Shown here one piece after another: positions 17,688-28,263 of a DNA stretch of 55,509 bases (position 1 is its first letter; each line of letters starts with the position of its first letter). The notes beneath the pieces were generated by a model, which was given only the letters and a program-made list of their open reading frames with translations, had not been told where the DNA came from and did no database searches. Source of the stretch: Reyranella sp. (GTDB lineage: Bacteria; Pseudomonadota; Alphaproteobacteria; Reyranellales; Reyranellaceae); the NCBI RefSeq assembly GCF_004296935.1, contig NZ_SCVH01000163.1:1-55509 (forward strand), read 5' to 3'. The translations under genes were made by a program, and so were the position numbers.

Positions 17688-18416
17688 ATGGAATACGATT
17701 CCTTCAGGACCCCGGACGACGATGTCGTGCGCGACGGCGCCGATTTCGAAGCCTACCGGCGGCCGGGCGACCTGATCGACTCAGAGCACCCCAGAATCGT
17801 GGCCTATGCAAGGCGCGTGGCCGGCGAGGGCGCCGACCGCGACCGGGCGCTCCGGCTCTACTACGCGGTCCGCGACGATCTCCGGTACGACCCCTACAAC
17901 ACGCCGATGAAGCGCGAGGCCTATCGCGCCAGCACGACCCTGGCGGCAGGGCACGGTTATTGCGTCAACAAAGCTGGGGTCATGGCCGCCGTCTGCCGCG
18001 CCGCAGGCATTGCGGCCCGCGTCGGCTATGCCGATGTGCGCAACCACATGACGACGCAGCGGTTGGCCGAGCTGATGGGCAGTGACGTGTTTTTTTACCA
18101 CGGCTACACCGACGTCTGGCTGGACGGACACTGGGTGAAGGCGACACCGGCCTTCAATCGGGAACTCACCGAACGATTCGGCCTGAAACCGCTCGACTGG
18201 GATGCGGTGGGCGACTCGATCTATCATCCGTTCGATCTTGGCGGCCGGCGGCACATGGAATATCTCGCCTACCGCGGCGTCTTTGCCGACATCCCGTTCG
18301 ACGAAATCCGCGGTGCGTTCCGACACTATTATCCGCGCATGACGCGCGCCCAGGAGGAGATGCCTCTGGGTGGAGACTTCGGTGCCGAGGGCGCTTCGGA
18401 AGCGAAATCGAAGTGA
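17688..18416 (+). CDS. Transglutaminase-like cysteine protease-fold protein
   Basis: A 242-residue protein with a transglutaminase-like core. The cysteine is in GHGYCVNKAGVM and the histidine in FYHGYTDVWLDGHW. The third catalytic position, usually an aspartate, falls in WVKATPAFN, where the aspartate is replaced. The mature region lacks a signal peptide, so it is cytoplasmic. Proteins of this group are thought to act as peptidases or amidases, but the role is not established. It overlaps the MFS transporter start by 4 bases (GTGA), so the two are coupled. Confidence 0.78.
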   Translation: MEYDSFRTPDDDVVRDGADFEAYRRPGDLIDSEHPRIVAYARRVAGEGADRDRALRLYYAVRDDLRYDPYNTPMKREAYRASTTLAAGHGYCVNKAGVMAAVCRAAGIAARVGYADVRNHMTTQRLAELMGSDVFFYHGYTDVWLDGHWVKATPAFNRELTERFGLKPLDWDAVGDSIYHPFDLGGRRHMEYLAYRGVFADIPFDEIRGAFRHYYPRMTRAQEEMPLGGDFGAEGASEAKSK

Positions 18417-19627
18417 CGCTTAAGCCGAGGTCGGCCGCATACATCGCCTTGTTGGTGGCACTTGGCAGTTTCGGGCCGCTTACCATGAGCATCTACACGC
18501 CGGTCATGCCGTCGGTCGGCCATGACCTTGTCACCACGCCCGACAGCGTCAAACTCACGCTCACGACCTACATGCTGGGCTTCGCGGTCGGTCAGCTCTT
18601 CTATGGCCCGCTCAGCGACCGCTATGGCCGCCGGCCCGTGCTGCTGGGTGGATTGCTGTTCTTCGCCGCCACGACCTTCGGCTGTTCGTTCGCCAATTCG
18701 ATCAGTGACTTGATTGTGCTGCGCGTGTTGCAGGGCCTGGGTGCCGCCTCCGGATCGGTGCTGGGCCGCGCTCTCACGCGCGACGCCTACACTTTCCAGG
18801 AAATGCCGCTGGTGATGAGCTGGATCTCGCTCGGCCAGAACATCGCGCCGTCGCTGGCGCCGACCATCGGCGGTTTCCTCGGTGAATGGGCGAGCTGGCG
18901 TGCGACCTTCTGGTTCGTGGGCGGGTTCGGCGCGATCCTGTTCCTGGTGACGCTGCTGGGTCTCGGCGAGACCAACAAGTATCGCAGTGAACGCATCGAC
19001 CTCGGCAGTCTCCTCAGCGGTTCGGGCGAGATGCTGCGCGACCGCCGCTTCCTGGGCCACATCCTGCCGCTGGGCTTCGCCTTCGCGCTGAACTTCGGAA
19101 TGCTGGCGGGTGTGCCCTTCATCCTGCAGGAAAGCCTGGGCTTCTCACCCAAGGAGTTCGGCCTGATCGTACTGCTCTCGGTCGGCGGATTCACGGCGGG
19201 CACGTTCGTCAACAACCGGCTGGTCGGCCGCATTGCGCCGACGACCATCATCCGGTTCTCGGGCTGGTTCCACATCGCGGCATTGGTTGTCATGGCGGTC
19301 CTCTCGCTGTCGGAAATCGTCACCTGGTGGGCCATCGTCGGCCCACACATGCTGCTGAGCTTCGGCACCGGCATGATGGTGGCCAACGCCAATGCTGGCG
19401 CCGTCGGCATGTATCCGCGGCTGGCCGGCACGGCATCGTCGCTGGCAGGCCTCGCCCAGATGGGCATGGGCGCCATGGGCACGATCTCGGTGGCGATCCT
19501 GGCCGTGGTCGGCAGCCGCTACATCGCCATGCCGCTGGTGATCGGCCTAGCACCGTTCGCCGTCGCGACACTGTTGAGCGCGCGCCTGTTGCGCGGCGGG
19601 CCGCGCACCCCGAAACTGGAATCTTGA
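18413..19627 (+). CDS. MFS drug-efflux-type transporter (Bcr/CflA family)
   Basis: A 404-residue protein with about 12 membrane segments. It has STPVMP-like IYTPVMPSVGHDL near the first helix and the MFS loop GPLSDRYGRRPVLLGG, both typical of Bcr/CflA drug:proton antiporters. The GTG start at 18413 overlaps the upstream stop. Bcr/CflA members export small hydrophobic drugs or metabolites. The coupling to a transglutaminase-like protein is unexplained. The next gene starts 19 bases downstream on the same strand. Confidence 0.85.
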   Translation: MTLKPRSAAYIALLVALGSFGPLTMSIYTPVMPSVGHDLVTTPDSVKLTLTTYMLGFAVGQLFYGPLSDRYGRRPVLLGGLLFFAATTFGCSFANSISDLIVLRVLQGLGAASGSVLGRALTRDAYTFQEMPLVMSWISLGQNIAPSLAPTIGGFLGEWASWRATFWFVGGFGAILFLVTLLGLGETNKYRSERIDLGSLLSGSGEMLRDRRFLGHILPLGFAFALNFGMLAGVPFILQESLGFSPKEFGLIVLLSVGGFTAGTFVNNRLVGRIAPTTIIRFSGWFHIAALVVMAVLSLSEIVTWWAIVGPHMLLSFGTGMMVANANAGAVGMYPRLAGTASSLAGLAQMGMGAMGTISVAILAVVGSRYIAMPLVIGLAPFAVATLLSARLLRGGPRTPKLES

Positions 19628-19646
19628 GCAGAGGGAGAAGACGATC

Positions 19647-20570
19647 ATGACGAACATGCTGAAGGACAAGGTCGTGCTGGTGACCGGCGCGGGTGGCGGC
19701 ATCGGCCGCGAGATGGCGCTGCTGGCGGCCCGCGAAGGCGCCAAGGTCGTGGTCAACGATCTCGGCGGCGCGGTCGACGGCGAAGGCGGCGGCAGCACGA
19801 CGCCGGCGCAGAAGGTCTGCGACGAGATCGCCGCGGCGGGCGGCAAGGCGGTTCCCAACGGCGACAGCGTCACCGATCCGGCCGGCGCCGAGCGCATGGT
19901 CAAGGCCGCGGTCGAGAACTTCGGGAGGATCGACGGCGTCATCAACAATGCCGGCATCCTGCGCGACCGCATCTTCCATCGCATGAGCCACATGGACTGG
20001 AAGATGGTGATCGACGTGCACCTGAACGGCGCCTTCAACGTCAGCCGTGCTGCCGCCAACTACTTCAAGGAGCAGAAGTCGGGCGCCTTCGTGCATTTCA
20101 CCTCGACCTCGGGCCTCGTCGGCAATTTCGGGCAGGCGAACTATTCCGCCGCCAAGATGGGCATCATCGGCCTGTCGCGCTCGATCGCCCTCGACATGGC
20201 GGCGTTCAACGTCCGCTCCAACTGCATCTCGCCGTTCGCCTGGACGCGCATGATCGGCACCATCCCGGCCGATACCGATGCGCAGAAAGCGCGCCTCGAG
20301 CGCTCGAAGAAGATGACGCCGGCCAAGATCGCGCCGATGGCGGTGTTCCTGCTGTCCGACGCCGCCAATACTGCGGGCGTCACTTCGCAGATCTTCGGCG
20401 TGCGTATGAACGAGATCATGCTGTTCAATGCCAACCGGCCGGTACGATCCGTGCACATGTCCGAGGGATGGACCCTGGAGGCGATCGACGAGATCGCGGT
20501 GCCCGCGATGAAGCCCTACTTCACCGATCTCAAGCGTTCGCCCGAGTATTTCACGTGGGATCCGATCTGA
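19647..20570 (+). CDS. SDR of the peroxisomal multifunctional enzyme 2 (HSD17B4) type
   Basis: A 307-residue SDR with TGAGGGIGREMA, the long insertion NDLGGAVDGEGGGSTTPAQK, NNAG, and the Tyr-Lys pair YSAAKMG. The insertion and the extra C-terminal 40 residues ending in SPEYFTWDPI are typical of the (3R)-hydroxyacyl-CoA dehydrogenase domain of MFE-2-like proteins. It would oxidise 3-hydroxyacyl-CoA, or a steroid or bile-type intermediate, with NAD(P). The ATG follows GAGAAGACGATC. It overlaps the M20 peptidase gene by one base. Confidence 0.86.
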   Translation: MTNMLKDKVVLVTGAGGGIGREMALLAAREGAKVVVNDLGGAVDGEGGGSTTPAQKVCDEIAAAGGKAVPNGDSVTDPAGAERMVKAAVENFGRIDGVINNAGILRDRIFHRMSHMDWKMVIDVHLNGAFNVSRAAANYFKEQKSGAFVHFTSTSGLVGNFGQANYSAAKMGIIGLSRSIALDMAAFNVRSNCISPFAWTRMIGTIPADTDAQKARLERSKKMTPAKIAPMAVFLLSDAANTAGVTSQIFGVRMNEIMLFNANRPVRSVHMSEGWTLEAIDEIAVPAMKPYFTDLKRSPEYFTWDPI

Positions 20571-21733
20571 TGGCGACAGACAAGATGAAGAACGAACCGA
20601 AGATCGATGCCGACGAAGTGTTGGGCGGCATCGTCGAATGGGTGTCGATCGAAAGCCCGAGTCATGACGCCAAGTCGGTCAACAAGGTCGTCGACCACGT
20701 CGAGGGTCAGTTCCGTGACCTCGGATTGAAGCTCGAGCGCACACCGGGCGTCGACGGGTTCGGCGACATCCTGGAGTGCAAGACGCAACCGGGATGGAAT
20801 GAGGCGGGCGAGGGCAAGGGCATCCTGGTGCTGGCGCATCTCGATACCGTGCATCCCATCGGCATGATCGAGAAGGAGCTGAAGGTACGCCGCGAGGGCG
20901 ACAGCATCTTCGGGCCCGGCATCTACGACATGAAGGCAGGTGGCTACATCGCCTACTACGCGCTGCGCCACCTGATCCGGCAGGGCAAGAAGACCAAGCT
21001 GCCCGTGACGTTCATGTTCATTCCCGAGGAAGAGGTCGGCAGCCCGACCTCGCGCGCCCGCATCGAGAAAGCGGCCAGGGGCCATAAGTACGCCCTGGTG
21101 ATGGAGCCGGGCCGCGACGGCGACAAGGTGGTGACCTCGCGCAAGGGCGTCGGCCGCTTTGGCCTAACGGTGAAGGGCCGGGCGAGTCACGCCGGCGTCC
21201 GCCACGAGGACGGCCGCAGCGCCATCCTCGAAATGGCCAGACAGATCGTGCGCATCGAGGGCAAGACCGACTATGCCCGCGGCATCACCTGCAATGTCGG
21301 GCTGATCAGCGGCGGCACCGGCGTCAACGTCGTCTCCGCCGAGTGCAAGGCCGAGATCGACCTGCGCGTGCCCAGCCAGCAACTTGCCGAGGAGATGACC
21401 CACTGGTTCCTCGGCCTGGAAGCGATCGGTCCCGACGTCGAGGTGACGGTCGAGGGCGGCATGAACCGGCCGCCCTACCAGAAGGACGCCGGCATCGCCG
21501 ATCTGTTCGGCAAGGCGCAGGCGATCTACCGCGAGATCGGCAAGGAGCTGGCCGACGTGCCGCTGACCGGGGGCGGCAGCGACGGCAACTTCACGGCCGC
21601 GCTGGGCATCCCCACGCTCGACGGCCTCGGCGCCGACGGCAAGGGCGCGCATGCCGCCAACGAGCAGATCTACTATTCGTCGCTGGTGCCGCGCACCTAT
21701 CTCTGCACGCGGCTGCTGGAGACGCTGGAGTAG
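20570..21733 (+). CDS. M20 family metallopeptidase (CPG2/glutamate carboxypeptidase-like)
   Basis: A 387-residue cytoplasmic zinc hydrolase. The motifs in order are AHLDTVHP (first ligand), PGIYDMKAGG (bridging aspartate), IPEEEVGSP (catalytic and ligand glutamates), LVMEPGRDG and KGAHAANEQIYY (last histidine). The dimerisation domain lies between, around GRASHAG. It has no signal peptide, unlike the secreted CPG2. It removes an N-acyl group or cleaves a C-terminal residue from small amides; the true substrate is unknown. Start by TGATG overlap with the SDR gene. Confidence 0.87.
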   Translation: MATDKMKNEPKIDADEVLGGIVEWVSIESPSHDAKSVNKVVDHVEGQFRDLGLKLERTPGVDGFGDILECKTQPGWNEAGEGKGILVLAHLDTVHPIGMIEKELKVRREGDSIFGPGIYDMKAGGYIAYYALRHLIRQGKKTKLPVTFMFIPEEEVGSPTSRARIEKAARGHKYALVMEPGRDGDKVVTSRKGVGRFGLTVKGRASHAGVRHEDGRSAILEMARQIVRIEGKTDYARGITCNVGLISGGTGVNVVSAECKAEIDLRVPSQQLAEEMTHWFLGLEAIGPDVEVTVEGGMNRPPYQKDAGIADLFGKAQAIYREIGKELADVPLTGGGSDGNFTAALGIPTLDGLGADGKGAHAANEQIYYSSLVPRTYLCTRLLETLE

Positions 21734-22348
21734 TTAGTAGGCTGCCGTGAATCGCTTGCGGATGTGCTTGGGCTTTTCGATCTCGTCGACGATGGCGATG
21801 GCGAAGTCCTCGCGGCTGATGCGGCTCTCGCCCTTGGAGTCGACGAGGAACTGATCGAGGCCGAGCCGGAACTTGCCGGTGCGCTGGCCGGCCGGGATCG
21901 CAGCTGCGGGCGAGATCGCGGTCCAATCGAGGTCCTTGATCGCCCGGATGGCTTCAAGGGCCTGCATTGCCGGCTTCGAGGTCGGCGGCTGCACGCCCTT
22001 GTCCATCATGTGATCGAAGTGGGTGCGGCCGTCCTTGCGGATCAGGCTGCCGGCGCCGACGACGAACAGCGCGCGCTTCACGCCTGACTTGCGAACCGTG
22101 TCGATGACGCGGTTGACGTCATTCTCGTTCCATTTGACCGACACCACGACGGCGTCGTGACCTTTGAGAACCTGGGTCAGGACGACGGGATCGGTCGTGC
22201 TCGCGGCCTTGACCGTCATGCCGGGGCGAGCCGTGAGTTTGCGCGGATCGCGCGTAATGGCCGTGACCGTGTGCGAACGGCCAAGCAACTCGGTGAGCAC
22301 ACGGCTGCCGATATTCCCGGTGGCGCCAATCAGGGCGATGTTGCTCAT
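21734..22348 (-). CDS. NAD(P)-binding atypical SDR (NmrA/YwnB-like)
   Basis: A 204-residue single Rossmann-domain protein with ALIGATGNIGSRVL at the dinucleotide site. The segments LTQVLKGHDAVVVSV and KRALFVVGAGSL follow the NAD(P)H-binding family of atypical SDRs. It lacks a clear YxxxK, so it may be a sensor or reductase of quinones. It overlaps the epoxide-hydrolase-like gene's end by 4 bases and they form a two-gene leftward unit. The stop is adjacent to that of the M20 gene. Confidence 0.82.
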   Translation of the reverse strand: MSNIALIGATGNIGSRVLTELLGRSHTVTAITRDPRKLTARPGMTVKAASTTDPVVLTQVLKGHDAVVVSVKWNENDVNRVIDTVRKSGVKRALFVVGAGSLIRKDGRTHFDHMMDKGVQPPTSKPAMQALEAIRAIKDLDWTAISPAAAIPAGQRTGKFRLGLDQFLVDSKGESRISREDFAIAIVDEIEKPKHIRKRFTAAY

Positions 22349-23244
22349 TCCGTGGTTCCTTTCATCAGATCGCGAAGCGCCGCAATCGTATCAGACGGCG
22401 CTTCTTGCGGTACGTTATGGCCGACATGGGGGATCAGGCGTCGTTCATAGGCGCCGGTGAAGAATTTTGCATTGCCGTCGACCTGTGGCGCCGGCCCGAC
22501 CCCGTCATGGCCGCCGTGCAGGTTGATCGTCGGCACGGTGATCTTCGGCTGGGCGGCGAGCCGTTCCTCAATGCCCGCGAGCGCCGGATCGCCCAGCGCA
22601 TAGCCGTAGCGATGACGATAGGACTGTATCACGACCTCGACGAAATCAGGATTGTCGAAGGAGATGGCGGACTTCTCGAAGGTGGCTTCGTCGAAGGCCC
22701 ACTCCGGCGACCACAGCTTCCACAGCAGCCGGCAGATGTCGCGGCGATCCTTGGTGAGTCCCGCCCGGCCGCGTTCGGTATGGAAGTAGTACTGGTACCA
22801 GAAGCGGTGCTCCTGCTCGGCCGGCACGGGGTCGACCGATCGGGCGATATTCTGGATGTTGTAGCCGGTGCAGCTCACGAGACAGCGTACCCGCTCGGGC
22901 CACAGGGCCGCCACGATGCAGGCGGCGCGGCCGCCCCAGTCGTACCCGGCAAGAACGGCGCTCCCGAGGCCGAGGGCGTTCATGAACTGCAGCAGGTCGT
23001 GGCCCAGCGCCGCCTGTTCCCCGGAGCGAGGAGTGGAGGGCGAGAGGAAGCGGGTCGGCCCATAGCCGCGCAGGTAGGGCACCAGCACGCGGCAGCCGGC
23101 GGCGGCCAGCGACGGTGCGACCTCATCGAAACAGCGGACATCGTAGGGAAAGCCGTGCAGCAGAACGACCACTGCCCCCCCGGAGGGGCCGTGTTCTTCG
23201 TAGGCGACGTCGAGGACGTCGGTGCGGATGGTCCGGCTCTGCAT
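22345..23244 (-). CDS. Epoxide-hydrolase-like alpha/beta hydrolase
   Basis: A 299-residue alpha/beta hydrolase with HGFPYDVRCFDEV at the oxyanion region. The nucleophile elbow reads LAGYDWGGRAA, with aspartate instead of serine, as in epoxide hydrolases and haloalkane dehalogenases. The acid may be D in LHGGHDGVGPA and the base the histidine in PHVGHNVPQEAP. A cap domain lies between. It hydrolyses epoxides or C-halogen bonds through an alkyl-enzyme ester. Substrate unknown. It is the first gene of a coupled leftward pair. Confidence 0.83.
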   Translation of the reverse strand: MQSRTIRTDVLDVAYEEHGPSGGAVVVLLHGFPYDVRCFDEVAPSLAAAGCRVLVPYLRGYGPTRFLSPSTPRSGEQAALGHDLLQFMNALGLGSAVLAGYDWGGRAACIVAALWPERVRCLVSCTGYNIQNIARSVDPVPAEQEHRFWYQYYFHTERGRAGLTKDRRDICRLLWKLWSPEWAFDEATFEKSAISFDNPDFVEVVIQSYRHRYGYALGDPALAGIEERLAAQPKITVPTINLHGGHDGVGPAPQVDGNAKFFTGAYERRLIPHVGHNVPQEAPSDTIAALRDLMKGTTE

Positions 23245-23320
23245 GTGATTCGGAAGATAGCGGCTTGCCGGCGGCGTTGACAGTGCGGAGACGCGCGCTC
23301 AGTTTCGCCGGGAGGACGGC

Positions 23321-24301
23321 ATGCACGCGACCGTGGTCAAAGTCAGCGACTATTTGGCACCCGAGCAGATTCGGCAGCTGCGCGGCAAGTCGGACCTCGT
23401 GGGTACATTGCTGGTCTTGCATGCTTGGACGCTGATTGTCGGCAGCATGGCGCTGTTCGTGTGGTGGCCCAATCCCTTCACGTTCCTGGTCGCCGTGATG
23501 GTGATCGGAGGCCGCCAACTCGGCCTCGCCATCCTGATGCATGATGCCGCGCACGGGTTGCTGTTCGCCGACCGGCGACTGAACGACAGCGTGGGACGCT
23601 GGCTCTGTGCCTATCCCGTCTTCACCAGCCTGATGCTCTATCGTCCCTATCACCTGCAGCATCACCGGTTCACGCAACAGCCCGAGGACCCCGATTTGGG
23701 GCTATCGGCGGCCTTTCCGGTCAGCCGCCGGAGCCTGCACCGCAAGCTCCTGCGTGATCTGACGGGGCAGACGGCCTACCTGCGGCGAGGCGACCAGATC
23801 CGTCGCGCCTTGGGGCCGTCTGACCTCGACGTCATGGCACGGCTGGGCAATCTCTGGCGCCGGGAGAAGGGCCCTCTGACGGTGAATCTCGCATTGTTCG
23901 GGGCCCTCGCCGCGGCCGGGTACTGGTGGCTCTATCCGGTGCTCTGGCTGGTGCCGCTAGCGACCTGGTATCAGCTCGCAAGCCGGGTACGAAACATAGC
24001 CGAGCATGCAGTCGTTCCCGACAACGACGACCCCTTGTGCAACACCCGGACGACCCATGCCAATCCTATGATCAGGCTCCTGCTGGCGCCCTATTGGGTT
24101 AACTTCCACCTTGAGCACCATTTGTTCATGTTCGTGCCGTGCTGGCGTCTGCCGACCGCCCATCGCCTGCTGGTTGACGGCCGCCGCGGGCGCCGGATGG
24201 AGTTCAAGCCGGGTTATCTGGCGGTCCTTCGAGCGGCGACATCGCGCCTTGACGATTCGCCACGCGGTCCCGGGGCGCGCGGCACCGCGCAGCACATCTG
24301 A
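23321..24301 (+). CDS. Membrane fatty acid desaturase-type di-iron enzyme
   Basis: A 326-residue membrane protein with the three histidine boxes of the desaturase/hydroxylase superfamily: HDAAH, HLQHH and HLEHH. An extra conserved histidine lies in RNIAEHAVV. There are four hydrophobic stretches, with two long membrane-spanning pairs around 30-75 and 185-215. The ATG follows GGGAGGACGGC. It would insert a double bond or hydroxyl into a membrane lipid or acyl chain. The regiospecificity and electron donor are unknown. It is divergent from the epoxide-hydrolase-like gene. Confidence 0.85.
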   Translation: MHATVVKVSDYLAPEQIRQLRGKSDLVGTLLVLHAWTLIVGSMALFVWWPNPFTFLVAVMVIGGRQLGLAILMHDAAHGLLFADRRLNDSVGRWLCAYPVFTSLMLYRPYHLQHHRFTQQPEDPDLGLSAAFPVSRRSLHRKLLRDLTGQTAYLRRGDQIRRALGPSDLDVMARLGNLWRREKGPLTVNLALFGALAAAGYWWLYPVLWLVPLATWYQLASRVRNIAEHAVVPDNDDPLCNTRTTHANPMIRLLLAPYWVNFHLEHHLFMFVPCWRLPTAHRLLVDGRRGRRMEFKPGYLAVLRAATSRLDDSPRGPGARGTAQHI

Positions 24302-24382
24302 AACCATACTTGTTCTGGCGAGTGTGCCCCAAACGGCGCTAGTATTCGTCCTGTTATGGCTTCGCAATGGGGAGACAAGACT

Positions 24383-24808
24383 ATGATCAAGAGGCTTTTG
24401 GCCGTCGTCGCGGCTGCGTTCCTTCTGGGCGCCTGCGACGAGCCCGCGCCGCAGGCGGCACCGCCGCCGCCGCCGCCGGTGAAGAACTTCCTGGTGTTCT
24501 TCGACTTCGACAAGTCGACGCTGACGCCGCGCGCGATGGACATCGTGAAGGAAGCCGCCGCGACCGCGAAGTCAGGACAGAACGCGCGTCTGACCTGTAC
24601 CGGCCACACCGATACGTCGGGACCGGCGAACTACAACATGGCTCTGTCGCTGCGTCGGGCCAACACGGTCAAGGCGGCATTGGTGCGCCAGGGCGTGCCC
24701 GCGGACACGATCACGGTCGTCGGCCGGGGCGAGACGGCGCTGCTGGTGGCAACTAAGGACGGTGTCCGAGAGCCGCAGAACCGGCGCGTCGAGATCGTGA
24801 TCCAGTAG
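24383..24808 (+). CDS. OmpA/Pal-type peptidoglycan-associated lipoprotein
   Basis: A 141-residue lipoprotein. The lipobox is LLGAC and is followed by a proline-rich linker of seven prolines. The OmpA C-terminal domain starts at FLVFFDFDKSTLTPRAM and includes GHTDTSGPANYNMALSLRRA and NRRVEIVIQ, the residues that contact diaminopimelate of peptidoglycan. It anchors the outer membrane to the wall. The start at 24383 follows GGGGAGACAAGACT; an upstream in-frame ATG adds only nine residues. No tol genes are near, so it is a stand-alone Pal paralogue rather than the tol-pal one. Confidence 0.85.
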   Translation: MIKRLLAVVAAAFLLGACDEPAPQAAPPPPPPVKNFLVFFDFDKSTLTPRAMDIVKEAAATAKSGQNARLTCTGHTDTSGPANYNMALSLRRANTVKAALVRQGVPADTITVVGRGETALLVATKDGVREPQNRRVEIVIQ

Positions 24809-24832
24809 GTTCTCCCGACCCGAGCGAAACGG

Positions 24833-24864
24833 AAAAAGGCGGTCCCTTCGGACCGCCTTTTTTT
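24833..24864. terminator. Bidirectional Rho-independent terminator
   Basis: A perfect stem AAAAAGGCGGTCC (24833-24845) pairs with GGACCGCC plus a run of Ts (24850-24864), with a CTTC loop. It has A5 on one side and T7 on the other, so it can end both the rightward OmpA-type gene (stop 24808) and the leftward lipoprotein gene (stop 24873). Confidence 0.92.
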
Positions 24865-24872
24865 ACCGCCTG

Positions 24873-25430
24873 CTACTGAGCCGGACAGGCGAAGATGTTC
24901 ATTTCGGGACCGAGGTCGTAAGGCGGCGGCACCTGGGCCAGCGACGACACCTTGGGATCGAGCGCCCAGTCCAGTGCCCGCTTGTTGCGCGAGCAGAATT
25001 CGCGGTCGACCGGGGCGCGCTGAGCCGTGCGGTTCGCGACCTCGGTGACGAAAACGTCGACGTTCAGGCGCTTGCGCCGGGCAACCTCCGACAGCGCGCG
25101 CGAGTTGCCGCTGAGCTCCGACTGATACTTGCTGACGAAGGCGCCATACTGTGCCTCGAAGGCGCGGCTGCCGCCAGGATTCTGGCATTGCAGCGTGGCC
25201 ACCACGAGTTCCTGCTGCACCATGCGTGCGCGAACCACCGCCAAGTCCGCGGCATTGTAGCAATAGGCCCGAATGTTCCCCGCGGGCGGGCTGGGCGGAA
25301 CAGGCGCCTGATAGTCGGCTGCCGCCGCCTTCTGTGCGGGCGCCGTGGTCTTGGCCTGGTTGAGCGTACAACCGCCCATCGTCAGGACCCCTGCCATCAG
25401 AATCGTCGCCTGCGAAAGCATCTTGATCAT
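24873..25430 (-). CDS. Putative lipoprotein of unknown function
   Basis: A 185-residue protein. The N terminus is hydrophobic and ends in LTMGGC, a near-lipobox, followed by an Ala/Pro/Lys-rich linker. Five further cysteines are in the mature part (AYCYNA, TLQCQN, EFCSRN, FACPAQ), which could form disulfides in the periplasm. No domain is recognised. The start at 25430 follows GGGAGTG; a longer frame at 25475 has an unlikely signal. It converges with the OmpA-type gene on a shared terminator. Confidence 0.65.
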   Translation of the reverse strand: MIKMLSQATILMAGVLTMGGCTLNQAKTTAPAQKAAAADYQAPVPPSPPAGNIRAYCYNAADLAVVRARMVQQELVVATLQCQNPGGSRAFEAQYGAFVSKYQSELSGNSRALSEVARRKRLNVDVFVTEVANRTAQRAPVDREFCSRNKRALDWALDPKVSSLAQVPPPYDLGPEMNIFACPAQ

Positions 25431-25553
25431 CCGTACACTCCCAACGCGTTGGCCGGAAACCGCCAGCGGGTACAACAGTTAGACGCGTGTTTCAAACCCA
25501 ATTACCGCCCGGAGCCGCACAGAGGGCAGGCGGGCGCGGAAAAGCTGGGTATT

Positions 25554-27457
<1,904 letters not shown>

Positions 27458-27519
27458 TTCGTCTCTCCGCCGTCGGTTCGCCTTGTCGATGCCACAAGCG
27501 ACGCGTATCTTGCAAATCC

Positions 27520-28263
27520 ATGACGGTACCGGCTTTGCAGCCTAAAAAGATTGGTCCCAAGAAAGTAGCAATCGTCGTGCACCAGGAGCACTCCAGACCC
27601 GGACGGGTCGGAGTCCTCCTCGAGAAGCGCGGATACGAGCTTCACCGCCTTTGCCCGAACCTCGGCTGCGATCTGCCGGAAGACATGTCCGATTACGCTG
27701 GCGTGGTGATTTTCGGCGGGCCCATGTCGGCCAACGATTGCGGCACCCTGGCCGGCATCAAGTGCGAGCTGGAATGGATTCCCAAGGTGGTCGAGGCGGG
27801 CGTGCCGTTCCTCGGGCTTTGCCTGGGCGCCCAGCTCCTGACGCGCGCCGTCGGCGGTCGCGTCGGGCCGCATCCCGAGGGGCTGGTCGAGATCGGTTAT
27901 GTCGACGTCGAGCCGACCGAGGCCGGCCGTGACTGGATCAAGGCGCCGATGAAGGTCTACCAGTGGCATCGCGAAGGCATGCGAGTGCCGGATTGCTGCG
28001 AGCTGCTCGCCACCAACGATCGTTATCCCGTCCAGGCCTTCCGCTACGGCGGCAACGCCTTCGGATTCCAGTTTCACCCCGAGGTGACGCTGGAGATGAA
28101 GGAGATCTGGACGCTGAAGGCCTCGGAGCGCCTCAAGATGCCGGGCGCCCAGCAGCGCGGCGTGCATCTCGCGATGCACGCGCTCTACGATCCGCCGCTC
28201 AATCGCTGGATCGACGGCTTCCTCGATCGCTGGCTGGCGACGGACACTAGATCCACGAACTGA
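27520..28263 (+). CDS. Class I glutamine amidotransferase-like protein
   Basis: A 247-residue GATase1-fold protein. The nucleophile cysteine is in [11 protein letters not shown], and the catalytic histidine and glutamate are in [21 protein letters not shown] provides the oxyanion region. It lacks a synthetase domain, so it either works with a separate partner or hydrolyses a small amide, as in GuaA-like stand-alone or gamma-glutamyl hydrolase-type proteins. The last 17 bases overlap the convergent nitroreductase gene. Substrate unknown. Confidence 0.82.
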   Translation: MTVPALQPKKIGPKKVAIVVHQEHSRPGRVGVLLEKRGYELHRLCPNLGCDLPEDMSDYAGVVIFGGPMSANDCGTLAGIKCELEWIPKVVEAGVPFLGLCLGAQLLTRAVGGRVGPHPEGLVEIGYVDVEPTEAGRDWIKAPMKVYQWHREGMRVPDCCELLATNDRYPVQAFRYGGNAFGFQFHPEVTLEMKEIWTLKASERLKMPGAQQRGVHLAMHALYDPPLNRWIDGFLDRWLATDTRSTN

